NCBI GenBank assembly: GCA_964409025.1
Contig: CAYPBV010000004.1
Span: 1-64,000, forward strand
Direction of reading: 5' to 3'
Length of the DNA stretch: 64,000 bases
Source: Lacibacter sp964409025
GTDB lineage: Bacteria > Bacteroidota > Bacteroidia > Chitinophagales > Chitinophagaceae
Below are positions 16,948 through 26,448 of the stretch, in pieces. A program made the translations under genes and the position numbers. The notes beneath the pieces are model-generated. The model saw only the letters and a list, made by a program, of their open reading frames with translations. It searched no databases and was not told the DNA's origin. Positions within the stretch are counted from its first letter, which is position 1; the number at the start of each line of letters is the position of its first letter.

Positions 16948-18093
16948 TCATTTCTTCAACTCCACTCTGAATGTGGTACCCTTACCTGCTTCCGAATGTT
17001 TTACAAATAACTTTCCTTTATGGTATTGTTCAATAATACGCTTGCTTAAACTCAGCCCCAGTCCCCATCCTCTTTTTTTAGTAGTAAAACCCGGCTTAAA
17101 TACTTTGGCAATATTTTCACGGGCAATACCTTTTCCGGTGTCAGTAACATCAATTAAAATTTTATGAGCCTCTTCTTTCATTATAACAGTAATACTTCCA
17201 TTTCCATCCATGGCATCCAGTGCATTTTTGAGCAGATTCTCAATTACCCAATCAAATAAAGGAGGTGAAAGGGGCGCTAACATTTCAGGCATATCATTCA
17301 AAAATTGAAACTGTACCCGTCCTGCTGCCCGCTTACGCACATAATCTACCATTAGCTGCACTTGCTCTACAGCATTATGAACTTCCAGCTGAGGGGTACT
17401 TCCAATTTTTCCAAAGCGATCGCTCACCAGTTTTAATCGCTCCACATCTTTCTCCATTTCCATACCTATCAGTACAGCTCCTTCTTTTTCTTTTAGCATT
17501 TCCACCCATCCCTGCAAACTGCTTACAGGTGTGCCTAACTGATGTGCTGTTTCCTTGGCCATACCCGTCCACAACCTGTTTTGAACTGAACGGTTACGGC
17601 TCTGTAAAGCTAAAAGTGTAATGACTATAAATAATGCAACAATAAATAACTGCACCAGCGGGTAATACCGTACTTCATTCAGCAAAGTTGTGTGACCATA
17701 ATAGTACAAATTAAACCGTGTACTGTCTGTAGGATCAATCCACTTTACAGGCTCATTGATATTTTTAAACTCATTAAGCTTTTTTTGAAGATAACCGGCA
17801 TCGGCACCCAATTTAAAAGAATCGAGATTTTTACTGTCAATAATACTATCCCGTTCATTCGTCCATATAACAGGCACATCATCATTATCCTGTATAATTT
17901 TTAAGGGCAGCTTTGTATCACCCACATTTATATTTAAGAGTGAATTACTTGCTTCCACCCACTCTTCAACCTTTTGCCGTTCTTCCCTGGCAATTTTACG
18001 TCCAAGGTAATTGGAGTAAAAAATTGTTCCGGTAACAATGGCAATGGCAACTGCTGCCAGTAAGGTTCTCCAGTTAAAAATTTCACCTAGCAT
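16948..18093 (-). CDS. Orphan sensor histidine kinase
   Basis: 381-aa membrane kinase. TM1 at about 10-28, an extracytoplasmic domain (29-144), TM2 at about 145-163, then a dimerisation domain with His184 in AKETAHQLGTPVSSLQGW, the Bacteroidota variant of the H box. The ATPase domain has an N box (NLLKNALDAM), an intact G1 box (DTGKGI) and a G2 box (WGLGLSLS). No response regulator gene is next to it, so its partner is elsewhere. It is transcribed away from the GT2 gene with only 38 bp between starts. Confidence 0.9.
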   Translation of the reverse strand: MLGEIFNWRTLLAAVAIAIVTGTIFYSNYLGRKIAREERQKVEEWVEASNSLLNINVGDTKLPLKIIQDNDDVPVIWTNERDSIIDSKNLDSFKLGADAGYLQKKLNEFKNINEPVKWIDPTDSTRFNLYYYGHTTLLNEVRYYPLVQLFIVALFIVITLLALQSRNRSVQNRLWTGMAKETAHQLGTPVSSLQGWVEMLKEKEGAVLIGMEMEKDVERLKLVSDRFGKIGSTPQLEVHNAVEQVQLMVDYVRKRAAGRVQFQFLNDMPEMLAPLSPPLFDWVIENLLKNALDAMDGNGSITVIMKEEAHKILIDVTDTGKGIARENIAKVFKPGFTTKKRGWGLGLSLSKRIIEQYHKGKLFVKHSEAGKGTTFRVELKK

Positions 18094-18131
18094 GTTTAAA
18101 AATAATAAGGTTTAGCGGGCAACAACTATTT

Positions 18132-19169
18132 TTGGGCAAATTTTTAAATCATTTGCATCATCCAAGCGTAGCGATTGTTATTTTAAACTGGAACGGAAAA
18201 AGCTTTCTGCAACAGTTTTTACCTTCAGTAATAGCCAGCAGCTATACCAACAAGCGTATTATTGTAGCAGATAATGCATCAACAGATGATTCCGTACGTT
18301 TTTTGCAGGAAATGTTTCCCGGGGTTGAATTGCTTACACATCATCACAATCTTGGTTATGCCGGTGGTTATAATTTTTTTCTCCGGCAAATAGAAGCAGA
18401 TTATTATGTACTGCTTAACTCTGATGTAGAAGTAACTGAACGTTGGATTGAACCTATCATTGAGCTGATGGAAGCAAACAGGCAAATTGCAGCCTGCCAG
18501 CCTAAACTGTTAAACTGGAACAGAAAAGAGGAGTTTGAATATGCCGGCGCCTCCGGTGGATGGCTGGATGCTCTGGGCTATCCTTTTTCAAGGGGCCGCT
18601 TGTTTGACACTTGTGAAACAGACAAGGGGCAATACAATGATACTGTTCCTGTTTTCTGGGCCAGTGGGGCAGCCTTGTTTATAAAAGCAGATTGTTTTCA
18701 TGAAATGAATGGCTTTGATGAATTCTTTTTTGCCCATATGGAAGAGATTGATTTATGCTGGCGTTTGCAGCGAAACGGATATTTAATTTATGTATGCCCG
18801 CAAAGTGAGGTGTATCATGTAGGTGGAGGTACTTTGCCCAAGGGCAGTGAACAGAAAGTGTATCTCAATTTCCGAAACAACCTGATTATGATTTCAAAAA
18901 ACCTTCCACTCCGGGAATGGATTTGGAAACTGCCTGTTCGTATTTTACTGGATGCAATCTCTGCCTGGAAAGAACTGCTGCTTGGATACCCTTATTATTT
19001 TAAAGGAGTGCTGAGGGCGCATGTTTCCTTTGCCGGCTGGTTGTTTTCCCGGAAGAAAAGCAGAAAAGTACTTAATCCGGTACTCAGAGGGTGGTACAAT
19101 GGCAGCATCATCTGGAAGTATTTTGTGCAGAACATTACAAAGTTTTCAGAAATTGTGAATACAAAATAA
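18132..19169 (+). CDS. Family 2 glycosyltransferase
   Basis: 345-aa GT-A-fold transferase that adds a sugar from a nucleotide donor to a cell-surface glycan or related acceptor. It shows VAIVILNWNG, the ADNASTDDS donor-site loop, the DxD-like LLNSDVEV motif and the acceptor-base region AHMEEIDLCWR, as in rhamnosyltransferase-like GT2 proteins. A C-terminal amphipathic or membrane-associated stretch follows (about 255-320). No ATG fits: the longest start is TTG 18132 and another TTG lies at 18153, giving MHHPSVAIV. A TATTTTTG match at 18127-18134 overlaps the first TTG, which favours the second if it is a real promoter. Confidence 0.88.
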   Translation: MGKFLNHLHHPSVAIVILNWNGKSFLQQFLPSVIASSYTNKRIIVADNASTDDSVRFLQEMFPGVELLTHHHNLGYAGGYNFFLRQIEADYYVLLNSDVEVTERWIEPIIELMEANRQIAACQPKLLNWNRKEEFEYAGASGGWLDALGYPFSRGRLFDTCETDKGQYNDTVPVFWASGAALFIKADCFHEMNGFDEFFFAHMEEIDLCWRLQRNGYLIYVCPQSEVYHVGGGTLPKGSEQKVYLNFRNNLIMISKNLPLREWIWKLPVRILLDAISAWKELLLGYPYYFKGVLRAHVSFAGWLFSRKKSRKVLNPVLRGWYNGSIIWKYFVQNITKFSEIVNTK

Positions 19170-19191
19170 AAAATGAATAGACTGCATCCCT

Positions 19192-19199
19192 TACATTTG
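19192..19199 (+). promoter_or_regulatory. Likely -7 promoter element (TACATTTG)
   Basis: TAnnTTTG consensus 23 bp upstream of the ATG of the 67-aa membrane protein. No good -33 element was seen. Confidence 0.5.
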
Positions 19200-19222
19200 C
19201 AGAGTTAAAAAAACATGTAACC

Positions 19223-19426
19223 ATGTCACAACAAGTACACGACGACAGCCACAAAGATTTTACCCGCAACTGGGTTGTTTCCTCCCGTTTTTTATTTTAT
19301 GTGCAACTGTTTTGCATTGTAGCATTTGTACTGGGCGGATGTTATAAACTGTACAGCTACCGCTATAAAGGCAAACCACAGGTAGAAGTACCATCCAGTA
19401 CGGAGTACAATCCTAAATATAAATAA
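19223..19426 (+). CDS. Small single-pass membrane protein
   Basis: 67 aa with one TM helix at about 22-42 (SRFLFYVQLFCIVAFVLGG), a charged N-terminus and a C-terminus ending PSSTEYNPKYK. It has its own promoter element and a terminator after it, which supports a real gene. Family and role not recognised; similar short proteins with a conserved YNPKY-type tail may exist in Chitinophagaceae. Confidence 0.65.
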   Translation: MSQQVHDDSHKDFTRNWVVSSRFLFYVQLFCIVAFVLGGCYKLYSYRYKGKPQVEVPSSTEYNPKYK

Positions 19427-19447
19427 GCATTGATTGCTTTATAAATT

Positions 19448-19476
19448 TTAAAACCGCTTGTGTAGCGGTTTTTTTA
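19448..19476 (+). terminator. Rho-independent terminator
   Basis: AAAACCGCT, 5-nt loop, AGCGGTTTT followed by T residues. It lies between the converging 67-aa gene and the phospholipase D gene and could serve both strands. Confidence 0.85.
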
Positions 19477-19480
19477 TACC

Positions 19481-20653
19481 TTATTCTTTCTGCTTAAAAT
19501 AAAAGGTAAACAGAAAGAAAATAAACCTGAATAATACATAACAGCACCATTGCCATATACGTGCAGGCCTGTGGTATTTTGTCTGGTAACTGTCGTAAGT
19601 AATTTCTATACAATCAGTATTCATAATTTTTTCTAATTGTTCTAATGTATCCTGTGCAAAGTATTGATGATACACATCCAGATTAAGTTCGATGCTTGCA
19701 TAAGCGCTGATGTTATTGATGTTATAAGAACCGGCAGTTACAAACAAATTATCACATACGCTTAATTTACCATGAAGTACGGTGGGCTGGTATTCAAAAA
19801 TACGGGCACCTCTTTTCAGCAGCCAGCGGTATAAAAAACGCTCAGCATTTTTTGAAATCATTACATCACTGTTGCCCGCTGTTATAATATGAAATTGCAC
19901 ACCCCGTTTTAAAGCACGCTCTATATTTTTACGAAATACACGCCCGGGTAAAAAGTAGGCCGACATAATAGTGATATTTTTTTGTGCATATCTGAACATT
20001 TGTAAATAGGTTCGGCTTATTTGATTTTTGCGGCTTACCCAGTCATTTCTGCGTACACGAACCAGATAAGAATCTGAAGTTGATGTGTTATTTTGCTTTG
20101 ATGCTTTCCGTTTAGATTTAAATAAAGAATTTCCTGTCCATACTTCATTGCAAACTTTTTTTAATTCACTGCAAACTTCACCCTCTACATACAAAGCCCA
20201 ATCAAGCCACGCCTGTTCACCCGGCATATCATTATACCGATTACTGATATTAATACCGCCCACCAAAGCCCGTACACCATCTGCCACAACTACTTTATGA
20301 TGCATACGACGGCCAAAATAAAACCGACTGCTTTTCAATAAAGGTGCAAATTCTTTAAACAGCACTCCCGCCTGCTGTAATTGCTCTATAAAAGAATCGG
20401 ATAAATTGGAAGAAGCAAAGGCATCTACCATCAACTGCACCTGTACGCCTCTTTGAGCTGCATGCATCAATTCCGTACCAATCTCTACACCTGTTTCATC
20501 ATCATCAAAAATGTATACATGCAACTGAATAAGTTGTGCAGCCGATTGTATTAATTCAACCAGCTTTTGAAAATAAGGTGTACCACCACGCACTAATTGT
20601 ACCTGTGTGCAATAAAATGATTCATTTTGATTATAAATGGCTGTAACAGACAT
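19481..20653 (-). CDS. Phospholipase D-family protein (cardiolipin synthase-like)
   Basis: 390 aa with two HxKxxxxD motifs: HHKVVVADG (about 117-125) followed by GGINIS, and HGKLSVCDN (about 303-311) followed by AGSYNIN. These form the bipartite active site of PLD enzymes, here most like ClsB-type cardiolipin synthases or phosphatidyltransferases. There is no N-terminal TM pair; the C-terminus ends in a hydrophobic, aromatic helix (about 365-388) that may anchor the protein in the membrane. Converges on the small membrane protein gene. Confidence 0.88.
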   Translation of the reverse strand: MSVTAIYNQNESFYCTQVQLVRGGTPYFQKLVELIQSAAQLIQLHVYIFDDDETGVEIGTELMHAAQRGVQVQLMVDAFASSNLSDSFIEQLQQAGVLFKEFAPLLKSSRFYFGRRMHHKVVVADGVRALVGGINISNRYNDMPGEQAWLDWALYVEGEVCSELKKVCNEVWTGNSLFKSKRKASKQNNTSTSDSYLVRVRRNDWVSRKNQISRTYLQMFRYAQKNITIMSAYFLPGRVFRKNIERALKRGVQFHIITAGNSDVMISKNAERFLYRWLLKRGARIFEYQPTVLHGKLSVCDNLFVTAGSYNINNISAYASIELNLDVYHQYFAQDTLEQLEKIMNTDCIEITYDSYQTKYHRPARIWQWCCYVLFRFIFFLFTFYFKQKE

Positions 20654-20743
20654 ATTTCAAAGTAAGAAATTAATGAAACAGCAAACAAGTTAATGCAGAA
20701 GCCCTGTTCTGATGACAGAAATTGAAATAAGGTTACGATGAAA

Positions 20744-21661
20744 TTATTTCATTACAAGCTTAGGTGCACGATCTTTTCTAAATACACCCCAGTGTTTTTC
20801 CGGTTCTAATGGATGTGAAGAACCCTTCCAGTTTTCATCAAAGGCTTCAAAAAAGAAAGTAAGGATATGCTCACGCTCTGTCCAGGCCATTAAATCTTCA
20901 AAATAGATTTTTTGATTTTCCTCATTTACATGTTCGGGATGAATACCTCTGCCATTGGAGTTTGTAGCCCATCCGGCTTCGGTAATTACTACCGGCTTAT
21001 GTGGATGAAGATGCGCAACGGCATAAAAATTCTCTTTGGTATATTCCAGTGATTCATGAATGTGCTTGTATTCCCATACAGGATAAGTATGGATAGAAAT
21101 AAAATCAACCACCTCAACCAAAGGCTTTAATTTATTGAGCCATGGTACATAATTTTCACAAAATGTTACGGGTTGTTGGGCACCTGCTTTTACTTTTTCA
21201 GCAAATTCCACCACTCTGTTTACGGGTACATAATTACCGCTCCAGTCCACACAGCATTCATTACCTACAGAAAGTGAAAATATGATATCAGGATATTCAT
21301 TGGCCCAATCAATTAACCGTTGGATTTTAACTTCATTACTTTTCTGATTTTTTTCCAACTGCTCTTCTTCATACACACCACCACCCCAGGGGCAGCCAAA
21401 ATTGTTCATCTCTGCTTCAATGTAAGCTCCGAGCATTAATTTAAAATGCAACTGCTCTTTTTTAATTACTTCAATAACTCGTGCTGCATGCTCATCACAA
21501 TCATACAAACGCAGATAGTTCCAATGCGGCTGAAGTAATAACAAATCTTCTTTTATTTCATCATAAGAAGGAATAAGACCACCGGGCTGTTGTCCATCTC
21601 TAAAGCCGGAATAACAAATTGCTTTTGCAGGCCTTAATCCAAATTGCTTAAAAAAATTCAT
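20744..21661 (-). CDS. GH17-like beta-glucanase/glucanosyltransferase, no signal peptide
   Basis: 305-aa clan GH-A TIM barrel. Acid/base Glu135 is in SLSVGNE and nucleophile Glu228 in VITEAGW, with the GH17 SIHTYPVWEY segment between them. GH17 enzymes hydrolyse or transglycosylate beta-1,3-glucans. There is no export signal, so it should act in the cytoplasm, presumably on imported oligosaccharides. It has insertions compared with the next two GH17 copies and is closer in pattern to the lipoprotein GH17 at 26449-27699 (CYSGFRDGQQPGG versus CYGGYRTTSR). Last gene of the left operon, 2 bp after the next GH17. Confidence 0.85.
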   Translation of the reverse strand: MNFFKQFGLRPAKAICYSGFRDGQQPGGLIPSYDEIKEDLLLLQPHWNYLRLYDCDEHAARVIEVIKKEQLHFKLMLGAYIEAEMNNFGCPWGGGVYEEEQLEKNQKSNEVKIQRLIDWANEYPDIIFSLSVGNECCVDWSGNYVPVNRVVEFAEKVKAGAQQPVTFCENYVPWLNKLKPLVEVVDFISIHTYPVWEYKHIHESLEYTKENFYAVAHLHPHKPVVITEAGWATNSNGRGIHPEHVNEENQKIYFEDLMAWTEREHILTFFFEAFDENWKGSSHPLEPEKHWGVFRKDRAPKLVMK

Positions 21662-21663
21662 TA

Positions 21664-22560
21664 CTAAAATTTCAGTTTTTCATGTTTATCCCAAATGCCC
21701 CAGTAAGCACCTACAGTACCTTCAGCCCCCACTTTCCAGCTTTCATCAAACGATGAGAAATAAAAAACAGGAATGGCATCATTAGCACTCCATAATTGTG
21801 TATTGATGAAATAATTCCGTGCTGCTTTTTCACCAGGTACAGCTCCTTTTAAATTTTCACCCTGGCTGGGCCATCCTGTTTCAGTAATGATCACTTCTTT
21901 TCCATTGGATGCCGCTTTTGCCTGATAATACATTTGCTTCATATAGTCCAGTGAATTTTCAAACGGACAACCTTCCCAGAAGGGATAACAGTTGCACAAG
22001 ATCACATCGCACAACTCTGTAATGGCAGGACGGTGTGAAAACTCATAATATGCATCTACATAACCTACAGGTATACCGGTCAACTCAGCTTTTACTCTTT
22101 TAATGAACTCCAGCAATTGCTCTTCTGTTAAATCCTTTCTGTACATCACTTCATTACCTACTGCTGCAATATCTACATAACCATCTTTAGCTAATTGTAT
22201 CAATCCTTCAATTTCACGCTCGTTAATTTCATCATCATTACCTAACCATGCGCCTACCAAAGTTTTAATACCCAGCTCTTTGGCCACTTTCGGAATAAAT
22301 TCGTTTCCTTCAGTGCATGAAAACGAACGAACCCATTTCATGTGCGGCTTTAAAATCTGCATACGCCGTCTTACCTGTTCTTCTGAAATAATATCACCGG
22401 GTTTTTGTCCGTCTTCATACAAACTGAAACAAAAACCATGTACACCGTTGTTCAAAATTTCAGCAAACAAATCATTTAAGACTTCTTCTGTTTCACCTTC
22501 TACATAACTGGATTGTGAATCCGGTTTTAAAGAGAGGACATGATCTTTTCTGTATGACAT
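21664..22560 (-). CDS. GH17-like beta-glucanase, no signal peptide
   Basis: 298-aa TIM barrel with acid/base Glu137 (AAVGNEVMY) and nucleophile Glu227 (IITETGWPS). It is closely related to the GH17 domain of the adjacent transporter fusion: both share GDII.EEQ, the RVFSCT/RSFSCT strand, AW.G.D.E.N.REI and PVFYFSSFDESWKV. This suggests duplication, one copy free and one tethered to the symporter. No signal peptide, so cytoplasmic. Gaps of 12 and 2 bp to its neighbours put it in the same transcript. Confidence 0.85.
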   Translation of the reverse strand: MSYRKDHVLSLKPDSQSSYVEGETEEVLNDLFAEILNNGVHGFCFSLYEDGQKPGDIISEEQVRRRMQILKPHMKWVRSFSCTEGNEFIPKVAKELGIKTLVGAWLGNDDEINEREIEGLIQLAKDGYVDIAAVGNEVMYRKDLTEEQLLEFIKRVKAELTGIPVGYVDAYYEFSHRPAITELCDVILCNCYPFWEGCPFENSLDYMKQMYYQAKAASNGKEVIITETGWPSQGENLKGAVPGEKAARNYFINTQLWSANDAIPVFYFSSFDESWKVGAEGTVGAYWGIWDKHEKLKF

Positions 22561-22572
22561 AACAATTGATTT

Positions 22573-24906
22573 TTAATGTTCAAATTTTAATTTTTCATTT
22601 TGATCCCACAATCCCCATGATGTACCGGCCCATCCTTCATCATGTACTTTCCATGCTTCATCAAAGGATGAGAAGTAGAACATGTTTACGCCGGCATGAG
22701 CAGCCCATGTTTGAGCTTCCACAAAATAAAGCATTTGATTCACTTCGTTGGGTACTGCCTCACCCGAAACTTCACCATTACCCGGCCATCCCGTTTCTGT
22801 AATCATAATCTCTTTACCTTTTGCAATGGCCTTTGTTTTATTGTACATCTCCTGTAAATAAAAACCGGCATGTTCAATATTGGCTCCTTCCCAAAACGGA
22901 TAACCATTGATTAAAATCTTATCGCTTGCCTCTACCAACTTTGGATGATTGATGTACTCATTATAAATATCAACATAACATACAGGAATGCCTGATGTAC
23001 TGTTTTTTACCTGTTTGAGATAGCTCAGAATTGTTTCTTCATTTTGATCACCCCTGAACAGTACTTCATTTCCCACACAGGCAATATCAACTTGTCCATC
23101 TTTCATAAGTTTGATCAATGAAGCGATCTCCCGGTTATTCTTTTCATTATCTTTTCCAATCCATGCACCCATCATTACCTTTAGCCCCATTTGTTTTGCA
23201 ATAGCCGGAATAAGCTCATGACCATCCGTACATGAGAATACCCGTATCCATGATGTATGATTGGCAAGTACTTTCAATCGCTTTTGAATTTGTTCTTCGG
23301 TAATAATATCGCCGGGGTTTTGATTTTCAGTGTAAGCACTAAAACAAATGCCATGCATTTTCTTTGCAAAAACTTCATTGAATTTTTCACGAATGGCTTC
23401 ATTGCTTAATAATTCAATATCAATGCCCGTATTAAAATAAATAGGATATTTCTGAAGAAGATTGGCTCTGGTTAAACCCTTTAAATCAATACCTGCAAAA
23501 ACACTGGTAGCAGCAGACCCGCTTGGCTTGGGTGCTTTTCGCTTGGCAATAAGGTCTCTTACTTCTAATGCTTTGGCTTCATCTACATCATAATCTTTCA
23601 TTGCCCAAATAGCTGTTAACGTACCAAGTATTGGAATGCCCACAAAGAAAATCCGTAACCAAAACATGGTTTCATCTGTTTGTGTTGGTGCATTGGATTT
23701 AAACGCCACCAATGAAAGAATTAAACCACTTAACAAGCCTGCCACAGCTGTTCCAAACTTCACCATCCACCAATAGATAGCACCTAAACTTCCTTCTCTT
23801 CTTTTGCCGGTGTTTAATTCATCAATATCAATTACATCAGATGTCATAGACATCATTAAGGTAAACAAGCTTCCAATACCAAAAGAAAACAGAGGCAGGG
23901 CAAAAAGAAAAAGCCATGGTTTGCCCGGAATAAAAAGTACATACAGTAAAATGTAGCCAAATATTGAAATACCCTGAGAAAGTAAAAATGCTTTTTTCTT
24001 TCCCACTACTTTGGACATGCGGGCAACAATTGGTATTACCAAAAGCGTTGTAATAATAGCGCCTACACTCCCGAATAATGTTGGCCATAATCCAAAACCT
24101 TCTTCATTTCCTTTGAACAAATAATATTTGATAATAAAGTAAGAAAAACCTGCTGTGGTTTGAAAGGCATTAAAAATTAAAAAAGTGGCAATACAAATTT
24201 TTCTGAATGGCTTTATCTCTATCGAAGCTTTTAATCCTTCTTTAATTTCTCCAAAACTATTCAGGATTCCTTTTAAGTCAATGGGACTGTAGTTTTCGTT
24301 AAGTGTAGATTTTCCCGGAATAAAAAACGCCGGGATAGCCGCCAGGATTGCACAGCCAATAGCAACATATACAGCCAGGGTTCTAACAGCTACATCACTG
24401 GATGAAAACAATGACTTATCTGCCATAATCACCCAAAACCAAGGCGCTATAACCCAGGCTAACTGACCAATGAGTTGCGAGGTGGCCATAATACTGGTTC
24501 GCTCATGAAAATCATCACTCATTTCGTATCCCATGGCAACGTAAGGAATACTGAAGATGGTTAGCCCCGAATAAAAAATCAACGAGACAACTAAAAAATA
24601 AATAAAATTGAAAGTAACCCCATTTTCAGCATACAATTGCCACATGAATGCAAATGAAATACCTAAGATAATTGCACNNNNNNNNNNATCACTTACATAT
24701 CCCATTATTAAATCAAACAACGCATCATAAAATTTTGGAATAAAGTAGGTTAACCCGAGTAATAATCCACTAAAGCCCAGTTTTTCTACCAATATAACGG
24801 TAAAAATTCCCAAAGCTGCAGGAAACATTTGATTGGCGAGCATTCCTAATCCAAAAGCTATTTTTTGTCCTAATGGCACTTGTCTGCTGTGACTAATATT
24901 ACTCAT
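22573..24906 (-). CDS. GPH-type sugar symporter fused to a C-terminal GH17 domain (contains assembly gap)
   Basis: 777 aa as read through a 10-N gap. Residues ~10-435 form a 12-TM glycoside-pentoside-hexuronide:cation symporter of the major facilitator superfamily, with IPKFYDALFDLIMGYVSD, ERTSIM and the late DIDELNTGKRREGS signature (360-373). A hydrophilic linker (about 440-485) leads to a full GH17 barrel (about 490-777) with acid/base Glu614 (CVGNEVLF) and nucleophile Glu704 (MITETGWPG). Both termini of GPH proteins face the cytoplasm, so the GH17 domain should meet the sugar as it enters. The fusion junction is far from the gap and contiguous. The gap falls where GPH proteins carry a conserved GRRRP-type loop, so about 15 residues are probably missing. 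Confidence 0.88.
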   Translation of the reverse strand: MSNISHSRQVPLGQKIAFGLGMLANQMFPAALGIFTVILVEKLGFSGLLLGLTYFIPKFYDALFDLIMGYVSDXXXXAIILGISFAFMWQLYAENGVTFNFIYFLVVSLIFYSGLTIFSIPYVAMGYEMSDDFHERTSIMATSQLIGQLAWVIAPWFWVIMADKSLFSSSDVAVRTLAVYVAIGCAILAAIPAFFIPGKSTLNENYSPIDLKGILNSFGEIKEGLKASIEIKPFRKICIATFLIFNAFQTTAGFSYFIIKYYLFKGNEEGFGLWPTLFGSVGAIITTLLVIPIVARMSKVVGKKKAFLLSQGISIFGYILLYVLFIPGKPWLFLFALPLFSFGIGSLFTLMMSMTSDVIDIDELNTGKRREGSLGAIYWWMVKFGTAVAGLLSGLILSLVAFKSNAPTQTDETMFWLRIFFVGIPILGTLTAIWAMKDYDVDEAKALEVRDLIAKRKAPKPSGSAATSVFAGIDLKGLTRANLLQKYPIYFNTGIDIELLSNEAIREKFNEVFAKKMHGICFSAYTENQNPGDIITEEQIQKRLKVLANHTSWIRVFSCTDGHELIPAIAKQMGLKVMMGAWIGKDNEKNNREIASLIKLMKDGQVDIACVGNEVLFRGDQNEETILSYLKQVKNSTSGIPVCYVDIYNEYINHPKLVEASDKILINGYPFWEGANIEHAGFYLQEMYNKTKAIAKGKEIMITETGWPGNGEVSGEAVPNEVNQMLYFVEAQTWAAHAGVNMFYFSSFDEAWKVHDEGWAGTSWGLWDQNEKLKFEH
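24678..24687. other. Assembly gap (10 N) inside the transporter-GH17 gene
   Basis: Ten N bases. The flanking frame happens to stay open, but the protein jumps from GYVSD to AIILG, skipping the basic loop between TM2 and TM3 that is conserved in this family. The real missing stretch is likely longer than 10 bases. Confidence 0.97.
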
Positions 24907-24927
24907 ATGGCTTGTTGTTAAGTTGGT

Positions 24928-26436
24928 TTACAAACTGTTTTTTATTACAATCGTTTGAATAGCTTTTCCATTAATCTTCGCATTCACTGTTTTATTCTTT
25001 AATGAAACAGTGAATGGCTTTTCTGTTTCTGATGGATTAAACACCACTATTGCCACAGAGCCATCAGGATTTTGTGCCGCTGTTACCATTAACTCTTTAT
25101 CCGGATTTTCAAATCCGATTCTTACAGCACCGGGCCTTATAAACTTGCTGAAATGTGCCATGGTGTAATACAACGGTGTAAAATACACTTCATCTTTTTC
25201 TTCATCAACTATCACAGGAGCTGTGCACCAATTTTTAAACCAGTTGGGACCACCCTGTTTGTTGAGTACCATGTTCCAGTCAACCCATCCATCTACATGA
25301 TTATTTAAACAACCGATAATATCATTGGCATAGCGAAAAACAGGAACATATTTAGGGTGCAGATATTTTTCTTTTTCACTTGCCCAGTCCCAGCCCCAAT
25401 CTGTTGCTTCTTTGCTCCAATACCAGTTATCATCTTTCCAATGCGGCACATCTGCATCTATACATGCTTCTGTATTGATGATGTGTTTTGAAGGCGCCAG
25501 CTTATAAGTGTGTTGAAGTGATGCAGGAAAATAATCATAGGTACTGGCATACCAATGTACGGCCATACCATCAAAATATTTGGATGAAGCTTCATCCTTA
25601 TACATTACGTTGGCCCAATGCTCCAATTCTTCTCCACGGTTTTGATCGTAACCTAAAATTTTTATTTCGGCATGTCCGCTTTTTTCAAGTTGCGGTCCTA
25701 AATAATCTTTTACAAAAGAGGTCATCTCTTCAGGAGTATAGTGCATACTCTCCCAATTATTATTGTTACCCAGTGGTTCATTCTCTACGGTTACACCCCA
25801 AATGTTAATACCTTCTTTTTGATACGCCTCTAAATATTTTGAAAAATACAAAGCCCACGTGTTATTGTATTGCGGCAACAGTTTGCCACCCCGCCAGTCG
25901 TTATTATCTTTCATCCATGGTGGTGCAGTCCAAGGTGATGCAATAATTTTAAATCCATCTTTTGAAATACGCATCGCCTCTTTAATCATTGGAATCAAAT
26001 CAGCTCTGTCAGGCTCAATGGAAAAACTATCCAGATTGGTATCACCTGCCTTCATCGCATAGGCATAATTGCTCAATGAAAAATCGCAACTGTTGATATG
26101 TGTGCGTGTGAGTGAATAGTTCGCTCCTTCTTCACTGAAATAAGCGTTGAGAATTTTTTGACGGTTGGCCTTGCTTAACTTGTTGAGGAGATGGGCAGAT
26201 GCTTCAGTGAATGAACCGCCAAAGCCCGTGATGGTTTGAAATTTCTCGTCAGGGTTTATTTTTATGCTGATTGGGTTTTCAGCTTTTGATACCGTTTCAA
26301 TTTTCATTAAAGCATTACCACCTGCCGAAGTTTCATATACTTCAACTACAGTTTTATCAGTTTCCCTGCAACTTTGTAATGAAGACATCATGATGCAAAC
26401 AATTGTACTGGTGAAGAAAAGATGGCTGTACTTCAT
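24928..26436 (-). CDS. GH30 lipoprotein (beta-1,6-glucanase or beta-glucosidase type)
   Basis: 502 aa. Lipoprotein signal with Cys23 (SSLQSC). The GH30 barrel starts with FQTITGFGGSFTEASA, shows ASPWTAPPWMKDN, acid/base Glu220 (VTVENEPLG) and nucleophile Glu323 (NTEACI), and ends in the beta-sandwich typical of GH30 (NPDGSVAIVVFNPSE). Related enzymes cut beta-1,6-glucan or remove beta-glucosyl residues. It lies in the left operon between the GH17 lipoprotein (12-bp gap) and the symporter-GH17 fusion. Expected in the periplasm or on the outer surface. Confidence 0.9.
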   Translation of the reverse strand: MKYSHLFFTSTIVCIMMSSLQSCRETDKTVVEVYETSAGGNALMKIETVSKAENPISIKINPDEKFQTITGFGGSFTEASAHLLNKLSKANRQKILNAYFSEEGANYSLTRTHINSCDFSLSNYAYAMKAGDTNLDSFSIEPDRADLIPMIKEAMRISKDGFKIIASPWTAPPWMKDNNDWRGGKLLPQYNNTWALYFSKYLEAYQKEGINIWGVTVENEPLGNNNNWESMHYTPEEMTSFVKDYLGPQLEKSGHAEIKILGYDQNRGEELEHWANVMYKDEASSKYFDGMAVHWYASTYDYFPASLQHTYKLAPSKHIINTEACIDADVPHWKDDNWYWSKEATDWGWDWASEKEKYLHPKYVPVFRYANDIIGCLNNHVDGWVDWNMVLNKQGGPNWFKNWCTAPVIVDEEKDEVYFTPLYYTMAHFSKFIRPGAVRIGFENPDKELMVTAAQNPDGSVAIVVFNPSETEKPFTVSLKNKTVNAKINGKAIQTIVIKNSL

Positions 26437-26448
26437 GTGGATGTTGTT

